A stretch of DNA of 21,101 bases from Halovenus sp. (GTDB lineage: Archaea; Halobacteriota; Halobacteria; Halobacteriales; Haloarculaceae): positions 1-21,101 of the forward strand of contig PUNZ01000118.1 of assembly GCA_003551945.1 (NCBI GenBank), given 5' to 3'. The notes below the pieces were generated by a model. The model was given only the letters and a program-made list of their open reading frames with translations, did no database searches and was not told where the DNA came from. The position numbers and the translations under genes were made by a program. Shown one piece after another: positions 14,203 through 20,433 of the stretch. Position 1 is the stretch's first letter. Every line of letters begins with the position of its first letter.

Positions 14203-15192
14203 TTAAGAAAGGGCCAATGAGAGACCGGGTTGACCGAGGACATACCCCTCACATGGCTTCTCTGGGCGCATCCGATAGACGACAGCGGGTCTGTAGCCAA
14301 CGGATGGTGATTCGGCCCGAATCGCTTGCCACTCATCGTCACGGAACGATGTGCAATCGACAAAGACGACAGCACCCTGATGTGCTTTGAGTTGGTTATC
14401 CGTTTTTCCTTGTACAGTTTCTTTGATAGCGCTCGCAGCCGTGCCTGCTCGTCGTCGCGTTGGCGGTTCCGGGCGAGTGACTTCGATAAGTTGACCGGAA
14501 TCAGCTAACCGGAAGTCTAGCGTATAGCCCGAGTCCAGTTCTACCTCTGGCGTAAAGGAATACCCGGAATCTGAGAGGAGCTTGGCCGCGTTGAGTTCAG
14601 CCATCGATGCCCGCATTCGAACCAAGTCAAGGCGGTCGCTCGTACCCAGTTTGGTTGCCGTTGTATACCGATACGCATCAAGAATCCCGGGTTTCAATAA
14701 CTCCTCGTAGAATTCGAGTCCCTGCTCACGCGTTGCATCCGGAAAACCGGCTGCATGGTCACGGAAGAATGCCCTGCTTGTTTCTTTCCCGTCCTTTGAA
14801 AAGAGGACCGGGAGAAAAAACCACATGACATGTCGATATGGGGAAATCCATGGCTCGGCATCGGCTAATTCAGCGAGTAAGACACGCTGAGCCCATCGTG
14901 CGACCGGATAGGGCGATTCCTCAAAGGTGTATTTATCCGTTCGCCAGAGCGTTTGCGGTGTCTCAGTGTTTCCAAGCCAGTACGCGCCGCTTTCGTCGCG
15001 TTTCCACGCAAATAGCGCAAGGTCACCGTTATCCATTGAGAGATGAACCGCCGCAAAAGCCGGCGGGGGTGGATACCGTGGGTCGGTCGATTGCGCACCG
15101 AATTTCTCATTAAGTGGGCGGTAGAGCTCTCGCTGGACGCGGTCACGAGACCAAGACTGCGGGGAATACCGGAACCGGATTGGACCTGCCAC
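14203..15192 (-). CDS. DUF5784-like haloarchaeal protein, possible nuclease-fold C-terminal half
   Basis: From GTG 15192 the protein has 329 residues. The frame stays open to an ATG at 15420, but that extension overlaps the HAD gene and is Cys/Pro-rich and unlike the acidic core, so GTG before 'AGPIRFRYSPQSW' is preferred. I recognise the haloarchaeal DUF5784 family by 'MDNGDLALFAWK', 'YWLGNTETPQTLW', 'EESPYPVARWAQRVLLAEL', 'WFFLPVLFSKDGKETSRAFFR'. The C-terminal half carries a helix with Glu (E199, 'MAELNAAKLLSD'), a strand 'YTLDFRLA' (D226), 'QLIEVTR' (E237) and 'KTDNQL' (K263, Q267), an order like the PD-(D/E)XK nuclease fold. Its function is unknown. A TATA-like 'gtattttttc' lies near 15255-15264. 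Confidence 0.75.
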   Translation of the reverse strand: MAGPIRFRYSPQSWSRDRVQRELYRPLNEKFGAQSTDPRYPPPPAFAAVHLSMDNGDLALFAWKRDESGAYWLGNTETPQTLWRTDKYTFEESPYPVARWAQRVLLAELADAEPWISPYRHVMWFFLPVLFSKDGKETSRAFFRDHAAGFPDATREQGLEFYEELLKPGILDAYRYTTATKLGTSDRLDLVRMRASMAELNAAKLLSDSGYSFTPEVELDSGYTLDFRLADSGQLIEVTRPEPPTRRRAGTAASAIKETVQGKTDNQLKAHQGAVVFVDCTSFRDDEWQAIRAESPSVGYRPAVVYRMRPEKPCEGYVLGQPGLSLALS

Positions 15193-15301
15193 ATTCGTCA
15201 GTAGGGGGCAGGGGGTGTTTGGCTCTTGTGTCTCGGTGGGCAGACAAGAGTGAAAAAATACGCCCAGGGGAGAAAGCACAGACGGGCATTGTTCGTCACC
15301 A
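15193..15301 (-). other. Gap between the HAD gene and the DUF5784-like gene
   Basis: The stretch is 109 bases and C-rich on the minus strand near the GTG start ('caccccctgccccct'). A T-rich TATA-like element (about 15255-15264, minus) is the only promoter candidate and would give a leader of about 40 bases. No terminator for the HAD gene is evident. Confidence 0.35.
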
Positions 15302-15835
15302 TCAAGGCAGTCGGTCGGAAACGTACTGGAAATCGGTCCCAGCACGCACAGCAGTTTGTGCATCGGTCTCGGAGTCGCCAATAAACAACGTATCCGCTGG
15401 AGAGGCACCCAGTCGGTCAACAGTCGTCAGAAGTGGTTCTGGATGGGGTTTGTGAGTCGGAACAGTATCACGGCCGACAAGGGCATCGATGTGACCATCA
15501 AGCCCGTGAAGTTCGAGCGCAATTCGACAGGCAGATTCCGCATTAAGCGAACAAACACCGACAGGAACATCCCATGGGAGTTCGTCAGCGAGCGGGAGTC
15601 GAGTAGCGCTTCGTGCACCATCACGCTCAAACTGTTCAAGCGTCTGGTGAACTGGTCGCTCAAACCCTTCGGCAATCGCTCGCTCAAACAGCGTCCAGAG
15701 AGAGTCATCTGCAACGGGGATATTACGTACCCGGAGCGTTGCAGCTACGTTGGTGCGCACCTCCGCCCAATCAACGTCTAAGTGAACAAGCGTGCCGTCT
15801 AAATCATAGACGATGGCATCGTACGTCTCAGTCAC
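15302..15835 (-). CDS. HAD-superfamily hydrolase (phosphoglycolate-phosphatase-like)
   Basis: From GTG 15835 the protein has 177 residues. Motif I 'YDLDGTLVHLD' (nucleophile Asp and acid/base Asp) starts at about residue 10. Motif II is the Ser in 'GVCSLNAES' (about 92-100), motif III is the Lys in 'PTHKPHPEPL' and motif IV is 'FIGDSETDAQTAVRAG' (about 150-165). The short helical cap (about 20-80) points to a subclass IA phosphatase. An in-frame ATG at 16000 would overlap the aMBF1 gene and add 55 unconserved residues, so the GTG immediately before 'TETYDAIVYDLDGT' is chosen. It removes phosphate from a small metabolite in the cytoplasm; the substrate is unknown. It follows aMBF1 by 58 bases on the same strand and could be co-transcribed. 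Confidence 0.85.
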   Translation of the reverse strand: MTETYDAIVYDLDGTLVHLDVDWAEVRTNVAATLRVRNIPVADDSLWTLFERAIAEGFERPVHQTLEQFERDGARSATRLPLADELPWDVPVGVCSLNAESACRIALELHGLDGHIDALVGRDTVPTHKPHPEPLLTTVDRLGASPADTLFIGDSETDAQTAVRAGTDFQYVSDRLP

Positions 15836-15893
15836 AGATGAAGATACGGGTGGAACCGGCAAAGATGCTTTGAACCGGTCTTGGTAATAGAGC

Positions 15894-16382
15894 CTACTCG
15901 TCAGTGAGCGAGATGTCAAGTGTCTCTTCGACAGCATAGACGACACTGCCGCCAATACCAGCCTGGACAGCACGACCCTGTTCAAGGGCCAACAGGTCAT
16001 TTTCAGTCACATTGAGTTCGTTTGCCAACTCCTCAAGTTGGTAGCCGGCATCTTGGCGGGCTTCAGTCACCTTCTCACCGTATGCTGAAACCAAATACGG
16101 GAGTTGGTCGTCATCGTAATCTGCGCCGCTTTCCCAGTGGGAGGCATCAGCCTTCGCCGAATCGTGCATCCGAGCCGTATTTCTGGCGGCCCGTTTCTTC
16201 CGGTTCTCCTCTCGTGTGGAGTCACTCGTCTGCTTGACGCTGTCGTCGTGTTGTGCACAGTTGCTACAAACCTGAAGCTGAGCCCCCGCGACGTTTACTG
16301 AACTCGTGTCCACATCGGTTGCCCCGCAGAGTTCGCAACTATCACCGGAGTCAATCCCCCCTCCAGTCGAATATTTGGCCAT
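15894..16382 (-). CDS. Archaeal multiprotein bridging factor 1 (aMBF1)
   Basis: The protein has 162 residues. An N-terminal zinc ribbon holds C16-x2-C19 and C39-x2-C42 ('CELC', 'CSNC'). A charged linker (about 45-95) with the Lys/Arg patch 'NRKKRAARNTARMHD' leads to a Cro/C1-type helix-turn-helix (about 103-155), with 'GYQLEELANELNVTENDLLALEQGR' elements. This architecture is specific to archaeal MBF1. The eukaryotic relative bridges TBP and gene-specific activators, whereas archaeal forms associate with the ribosomal small subunit and affect translation. A TATA-like 'gttattac' (minus, about 16404-16411) lies about 26 bases before the ATG, giving a leaderless message. It is divergent from the acyl-CoA ligase gene. 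Confidence 0.92.
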   Translation of the reverse strand: MAKYSTGGGIDSGDSCELCGATDVDTSSVNVAGAQLQVCSNCAQHDDSVKQTSDSTREENRKKRAARNTARMHDSAKADASHWESGADYDDDQLPYLVSAYGEKVTEARQDAGYQLEELANELNVTENDLLALEQGRAVQAGIGGSVVYAVEETLDISLTDE

Positions 16383-16403
16383 GCTGGGGGATAACGGATT
16401 GGC

Positions 16404-16411
16404 TGTAATAA
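16404..16411 (-). promoter_or_regulatory. TATA box of the aMBF1 gene
   Basis: Minus-strand 'gttattac' is centred about 26 bases before ATG 16382 and fits a leaderless transcript. Confidence 0.55.
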
Positions 16412-16548
16412 CTGCTGCCCTTCGATACTACGGACAGTTTGCCCTCCGACAAGAGGAAACCACACTCCCAGACAGCAGACAATCCACTGCACCACAGCCT
16501 TCACAAACCATACGCTTTCAACAAGTGAATAAACAAGATTGTAGTTTA

Positions 16549-16576
16549 TTGTGTGTTTTTTTACTATAACACACAA
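16549..16576. repeat. Perfect 9-bp inverted repeat, possible operator
   Basis: TTGTGTGTT (16549-16557) and AACACACAA (16568-16576) face each other across a 10-base AT-rich spacer. It lies about 70-80 bases upstream of the ligase TATA box, a plausible place for an activator or repressor dimer. Its spacer 'tttttactat' is itself TATA-like. Confidence 0.5.
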
Positions 16577-16647
16577 GAACACTGCTATGTGGGCTTCTCA
16601 GCTAATGTAAGGTGAGTGAATACGTAGAAAGTAGGTAAATGAGCATG

Positions 16648-16658
16648 TTTTTTATAAG
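16648..16658 (+). promoter_or_regulatory. TATA box of the acyl-CoA ligase gene
   Basis: 'ttttttataag' is centred about 45 bases before ATG 16699, giving a predicted leader near 20 bases. It falls inside the upstream extension that would begin at ATG 16639, which argues against that earlier start. Confidence 0.6.
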
Positions 16659-16698
16659 AGAGTTTCGTACACACGAAAGAACGCGAAAGGGAACTACT

Positions 16699-18783
16699 AT
16701 GGTAGCTAATATAAAAGAGCCGGAGTGGCTTGCGGCGGAGTACGAGTACGAAGATGACCTCTATGCGGAAGGAACGATTCCTGAGTTGTTCGAAACGAGC
16801 GCCGAGCGTCGGCTGAGTGAGAAAGCGCAGTTGTACAAGGGTGGGATACACAACCGGTCGATGATTGGTGTCGTCCCCGAGGCGCCGGATGGGGAGTATG
16901 CGTCAATCACTTACCGGGAAATGAGAGATATCGTCCGACATCTTGCAACGGGCTTTCGCGAGATTGGACTTGAACACCAAGACCGCGTGGGGATATTCGC
17001 GAACACGCGGATGGAATGGGCACAATCCGACTTCGCCCTCCTTGCAGCAGGGTGTGTTGTAACGACAGTCTACACGGACTCATCAGCAAGTCAGGCAGAG
17101 TACCTCCTTGGGGACCCGGGGGCACGAGGTGTCATCGTCGAGAACGAACAGCTGCTTGAACGGCTCTTCGAGGTTGAAGAGAATCTTGAGCTTGAGTATA
17201 TGATTCTCATCGACGAGCCGGAATCCGAGTACGACCGCGATGACATTTACACGCTCCGTGAAGTGCACGACATCGGCGAAGAACAGTTTGATGAAGACAC
17301 CTACCAGGGATGGCTAGACGAGACGCAGCCGGACGATTTGGCAAGCCTCGTCTACACTTCTGGAACGACGAGTCAACCAAAAGGTGTGCAGCTAACGCAC
17401 TGGAATTTCCGGTCTAATTTCCACGGTATCCGAGCCCGTGCCGGCCCTCGACCAAGTGAACCAGACCGTATCTGTATCGATAGCGACACCACGACTATCT
17501 CGTTTTTGCCGCTTGCCCACGTCTTTGAACGGGTCGCCGGACACTTCCTTATCTTCGGCTCCGGCGGAACCGTTGGGTACGCAGAAAGCACTGAAACGGT
17601 TTCAGAGGATATCAAGAAAATAAAACCAAACGGTGGGGCGAGCGTCCCACGAGTGTATGAGCGAATCTTCGACAGCATGCGAGAGCAAGCGAGCGAGAGT
17701 TCAGTCAAACAGCGAATTTTTAACTGGGCACTCGACGTTGCACAACAGTACCAGCAAGCAGAGAATCCAGGCACGCTCTTGCGAGCAAAGCACGGACTCG
17801 CCGATAAGCTGGTCTACTCGACGATTAAAGAAGAACTCGGCGGAAACATCGAGATATTCGTCTCAGGTGGTGGAAGCCTGAGCAAGGAACTCTGTAGCAT
17901 CTTCAATGGAATGGGACTTACTATCGTTGAAGGATACGGTCTAACTGAAACGGCACCTGTTGTCACCGTTAACTCACCAGACGATATTCGACCGGGGACC
18001 GTTGGCCCACCGCTTGTGAACGTTGACGTGGCTATCGACGAATCGAAAGGATCGAAAGATGAGGTAGACCTCTCTGACCCGAACAGCCTCGTGGGTGAGT
18101 TGCTGGTTCGTGGCCCAAACGTCACAGACGGGTACTGGAACAAACCTGGTGCCACGGAGCGGGCCTTTACTGATGACCCAGTCAGTGACGAAGATGGTGA
18201 GTTGACAGTTGCAGACGGAATCGAGATAGATGGGAGCGGGAAATGGTTCCGGACCGGAGACCTTGTCGAACAAACATCTGATGGCTTCCTGATTATCCAC
18301 GACCGTCTCAAGCAACTAATCGTGCTGGACACCGGGAAAAACGTTCCTCCACAACCGATTGAAGACGAGTTCTCCACTCGTGAACGCGTCGAGCAAATCA
18401 TGGTCGTCGGTGATGACGAGAAGTTCATCGGCGCTCTCATCGTTCCAAACTTCCAGGCTCTTGCAGATTATGCAGAGTCACAGAATATGACCGACCTGCC
18501 ACATTACGATTCGCTCATTCAATGGGCCTCAGTGGAAGAGCCAGTCGGTACGCCGCCTGGTGCCGACGAACTCATCGAAGATAACCGTGTCATCGAGTTC
18601 GTAGCCAAGGAAGTCGAGGATGCGAACCAGCATTTCGAGAAATATATGACAATCAAGGAGTTTGCGCTGGTTCCAGATGAGTGGACACCCGAAAACGACC
18701 TCCTCACACCATCGATGAAAAAGAAACGCCGTGACATCCTCTCGACCTACGAGGAGAAGGTCAACGAAATCTACGGAAACTAA
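16699..18783 (+). CDS. Long-chain fatty-acid--CoA ligase (AMP-forming, FadD15/ACSL type)
   Basis: From ATG 16699 the protein has 694 residues, long even for ACSL-type enzymes. AMP-binding motifs: P-loop 'YTSGTTSQPKG' (219-229), in which the usual Gly after the second Thr is Ser; 'FLPLAHVFERV' (near 270); 'GYGLTET' (412-418); 'WFRTGDL' (516-522); and the hinge/C-terminal 'DRLKQLIVLDTGKNVPPQPIE' (535-555) with the catalytic Lys region. It activates a long-chain acid with ATP and transfers it to CoA, on the cytoplasmic face. Haloarchaeal membrane lipids are isoprenoid, so use in beta-oxidation or protein/isoprenoid acid activation is more likely than membrane lipid synthesis. An in-frame ATG at 16639 precedes the TATA box and is rejected. 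Residues 500-515 contain an acidic insertion ('GELTVADGIEIDGSG'). Confidence 0.92.
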   Translation: MVANIKEPEWLAAEYEYEDDLYAEGTIPELFETSAERRLSEKAQLYKGGIHNRSMIGVVPEAPDGEYASITYREMRDIVRHLATGFREIGLEHQDRVGIFANTRMEWAQSDFALLAAGCVVTTVYTDSSASQAEYLLGDPGARGVIVENEQLLERLFEVEENLELEYMILIDEPESEYDRDDIYTLREVHDIGEEQFDEDTYQGWLDETQPDDLASLVYTSGTTSQPKGVQLTHWNFRSNFHGIRARAGPRPSEPDRICIDSDTTTISFLPLAHVFERVAGHFLIFGSGGTVGYAESTETVSEDIKKIKPNGGASVPRVYERIFDSMREQASESSVKQRIFNWALDVAQQYQQAENPGTLLRAKHGLADKLVYSTIKEELGGNIEIFVSGGGSLSKELCSIFNGMGLTIVEGYGLTETAPVVTVNSPDDIRPGTVGPPLVNVDVAIDESKGSKDEVDLSDPNSLVGELLVRGPNVTDGYWNKPGATERAFTDDPVSDEDGELTVADGIEIDGSGKWFRTGDLVEQTSDGFLIIHDRLKQLIVLDTGKNVPPQPIEDEFSTRERVEQIMVVGDDEKFIGALIVPNFQALADYAESQNMTDLPHYDSLIQWASVEEPVGTPPGADELIEDNRVIEFVAKEVEDANQHFEKYMTIKEFALVPDEWTPENDLLTPSMKKKRRDILSTYEEKVNEIYGN

Positions 18784-18797
18784 CCAGCTGCGACGGG

Positions 18798-18803
18798 TTT
18801 TTT
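18798..18803 (+). terminator. T-run terminator after the acyl-CoA ligase gene
   Basis: Six T residues follow 'gacggg', 14 bases after the TAA. This is an archaeal-type terminator in the 24-base gap before the convergent small gene. Confidence 0.5.
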
Positions 18804-18807
18804 CACG

Positions 18808-19173
18808 TTATGTTGAATTTTCGAATACGACCGAAGAGAGTTGGGCAGCCAACGCTCTGGCGGATTCTTCGGTTTCGGTGTGTAAATCGCCCGAAATTGG
18901 GCCAGCCTCACCGCCAACGCCTTCTGTTTCCGAAATCGTATCAATCCCTGTCGGATAGCGTCTAAACCGGCGCGTTCTCTCACGAAGCTCTCGCAGCTCA
19001 TGAGCGGTTAACTCTCTCCCAAGATGCTGAATATCGTATCTGACAATGTATCCACGGGTCCCATCTCGAATTGCAATCACCGGCTGATTGCGGTCCTTAC
19101 ACTGTTCCCAGATTTCTTGTCTCCGCTGCTCAGTTTTGTACAGCGGGATATGGTGCGGCGTCAAATACTCCAT
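18808..19173 (-). CDS. Unrecognised small protein (121 residues)
   Basis: I do not recognise the family. The N-terminal two-thirds looks folded: a helix rich in Gln/Arg/Glu ('KTEQRRQEIWEQCKDRN', about 13-29), two strands 'PVIAIRDGTRGYIVRYDI' (about 31-48) with a Gly turn, and a very basic/acidic helix 'ELTAHELRELRERTRRFRR' (about 54-72). The remainder is Gly/Glu/Thr-rich and ends in an Ala-rich helix. It is cytoplasmic, with no signal or membrane segment. The Arg-rich helix could touch nucleic acid, but that is a guess. A TATA-like 'catattcg' (minus, 19196-19203) lies about 27 bases before the ATG and supports a real, leaderless gene. It follows the aminotransferase gene by 53 bases. Confidence 0.68.
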   Translation of the reverse strand: MEYLTPHHIPLYKTEQRRQEIWEQCKDRNQPVIAIRDGTRGYIVRYDIQHLGRELTAHELRELRERTRRFRRYPTGIDTISETEGVGGEAGPISGDLHTETEESARALAAQLSSVVFENST

Positions 19174-19226
19174 TGCTTGGGTATAGTTGGACCGAGCGAA
19201 TATGTGTGTGTCGCTGGAACGTGCGA

Positions 19227-20348
19227 TTATTCGACGGCTTCCGTGGCCGCAGCCATGATAGCAAGCGCATCCTCGATCGTCTCAAGATCAGTTGCATACG
19301 AGATGCGGGCATAGCCCTCCCCACGTGCACCGAACGCATCGCCGGGGACCACGACGACTCCGCGGTCAATCACTGCATCGACCCACCCCTCAGGAACCTT
19401 CGGCATCGCATAAAACGCGCCCGCGGGTTCGGGACAGTCCAATCCCATCTCTTCGAGCCCCGAAAGTACCACCTCACGGCGCTGTTCGAACGCCGCCACC
19501 ATCTCATCAACTGGGTCCTGTGGACCAGATAAAGCTGCTTCAGCGGCGTACTGTGCCGGTGCACTTGCACATGCCTGTGCATACTGGTGGACACGAAGCA
19601 TCCGCTCAATCCGCTCGTGTGGCCCAGTAACCCAACCAAGTCGCCAGCCAGTCATCGAATACGTTTTCGAGCAGGCGTTGACCACAACGACGTTTCCTTT
19701 TTCAGTAAATTCAAGGGGTGTTCGGTGTTCGCCCTCGAAAACGATGTGCTCGTAGACCTCGTCGCTGATACAGAGGATGTCGTGGTCATCAGCAATTTCG
19801 GCAAACTGTTGCATATCCGCTGGTGACTGGACAGCCCCGGTCGGATTTGCTGGGCTATTGACGACGAACGCTTTTGTCTTGGGAGTGATGGCCTCCTCGA
19901 CTGCCTCGGGGTCAAGAGTCAAATCATCCCGGAGGCCCACTGGGACTGGCGTTCCTCCCGCAAGGTGAGTGAGTGCATCGTACGAAACAAACCCAGGGTC
20001 GGGAATGATGACCTCGTCCCCCACATCAATGTGTGCTTCCATGGCAATGTGAAGGGCCTCGCTCCCACCTGCAGTTGCGATGATGTTCTCCGGGTCAACG
20101 GAGAGGTCATTATCACGCGCATATTTTTCTGAGATGGCTTCTCGAAGCTCCAGTGTCCCTTTATTTGAGGTGTACGCATCGCTCTGTCCGGATTCAATAG
20201 CGGCAATAGCTGCCTCACGGGCATGCGCTGGCGTCGGAAAGTCGGGCTGTCCCAGCCCAAGGTTGATTGCATCGTCCCCAGCCGCCTCGAACACTTCACG
20301 GATACCGCTAATCGAAACACGTTCGACTCGCGATGAAAACGGTGGCAT
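19227..20348 (-). CDS. Class I/II pyridoxal-phosphate aminotransferase (aspartate-aminotransferase-like)
   Basis: From ATG 20348 the protein has 373 residues. Fold type I motifs: 'NLGLGQPDFPTP' (29-40), 'YTSNKGTLELREAI' (59-72), 'TAGGSEALHIAM' (92-103), 'PDPGFVSYDA' (117-126), 'NSPANPTGA' (164-172), 'SDEVYE' (195-200) and the Schiff-base Lys in 'SKTYSMTGWRLGW' (K228). It matches the subgroup I-gamma aminotransferases that act on Asp, Ala or aromatic amino acids with 2-oxoglutarate; the exact donor is not predictable. An earlier in-frame ATG at 20441 lies beyond the promoter and inside the divergent gene, so it is rejected. TATA 'gagttattc' about 27 bases upstream gives a leaderless transcript. 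Confidence 0.93.
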   Translation of the reverse strand: MPPFSSRVERVSISGIREVFEAAGDDAINLGLGQPDFPTPAHAREAAIAAIESGQSDAYTSNKGTLELREAISEKYARDNDLSVDPENIIATAGGSEALHIAMEAHIDVGDEVIIPDPGFVSYDALTHLAGGTPVPVGLRDDLTLDPEAVEEAITPKTKAFVVNSPANPTGAVQSPADMQQFAEIADDHDILCISDEVYEHIVFEGEHRTPLEFTEKGNVVVVNACSKTYSMTGWRLGWVTGPHERIERMLRVHQYAQACASAPAQYAAEAALSGPQDPVDEMVAAFEQRREVVLSGLEEMGLDCPEPAGAFYAMPKVPEGWVDAVIDRGVVVVPGDAFGARGEGYARISYATDLETIEDALAIMAAATEAVE

Positions 20349-20370
20349 ACTCACACAGGCGTTCCGAGAC

Positions 20371-20380
20371 TGAATAACTC
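20371..20380 (-). promoter_or_regulatory. TATA box of the aminotransferase gene
   Basis: Minus-strand 'gagttattca' is centred 27 bases before ATG 20348. This fixes that start and implies a leaderless message. Confidence 0.65.
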
Positions 20381-20394
20381 TTGATACTCGCATC

Positions 20395-20414
20395 CAGCAA
20401 GCCTTTGCTTGCTG
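20395..20414. repeat. Inverted repeat 1 upstream of the metallophosphoesterase gene
   Basis: CAGCAAG (20395-20401) and CTTGCTG (20408-20414) are perfect inverted copies around a 6-base loop. The repeat lies at about -37 to -18 relative to ATG 20432, covering the place where its TATA box would be. Confidence 0.55.
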
Positions 20415-20433
20415 ATATCCAATCGTTGGATAT
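20415..20433. repeat. Inverted repeat 2, overlapping the metallophosphoesterase start codon
   Basis: ATATCCAA (20415-20422) and TTGGATAT (20426-20433) form a perfect 8-bp stem with a 3-base loop, directly abutting the first repeat. The right arm takes in the first two bases of the ATG, so the folded RNA or a bound protein would cover the translation start. Confidence 0.6.

Larger units (their letters stand above)
16412..16698 (+). other. AT-rich divergent regulatory region between aMBF1 and the acyl-CoA ligase
   Basis: The gap is 316 bases between divergent starts and turns markedly AT-rich after about 16510. It contains a perfect 9-bp inverted repeat (16549-16576) and a TATA-like 'ttttttataag' (16648-16658). 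I see no believable gene: short frames here are Gln/Pro/Ser-rich on one strand or overlap aMBF1 on the other. Confidence 0.5.

Noticed and set aside
15193..15420. 76-codon N-terminal extension of the DUF5784-like protein
   Set aside because: It overlaps the HAD gene, is Cys/Pro-rich and is not like the acidic core; the GTG at 15192 fits the family start better.
17814..18440. 208-codon minus-strand frame inside the acyl-CoA ligase
   Set aside because: Low-complexity Ser/Pro antisense of a gene with intact catalytic motifs.
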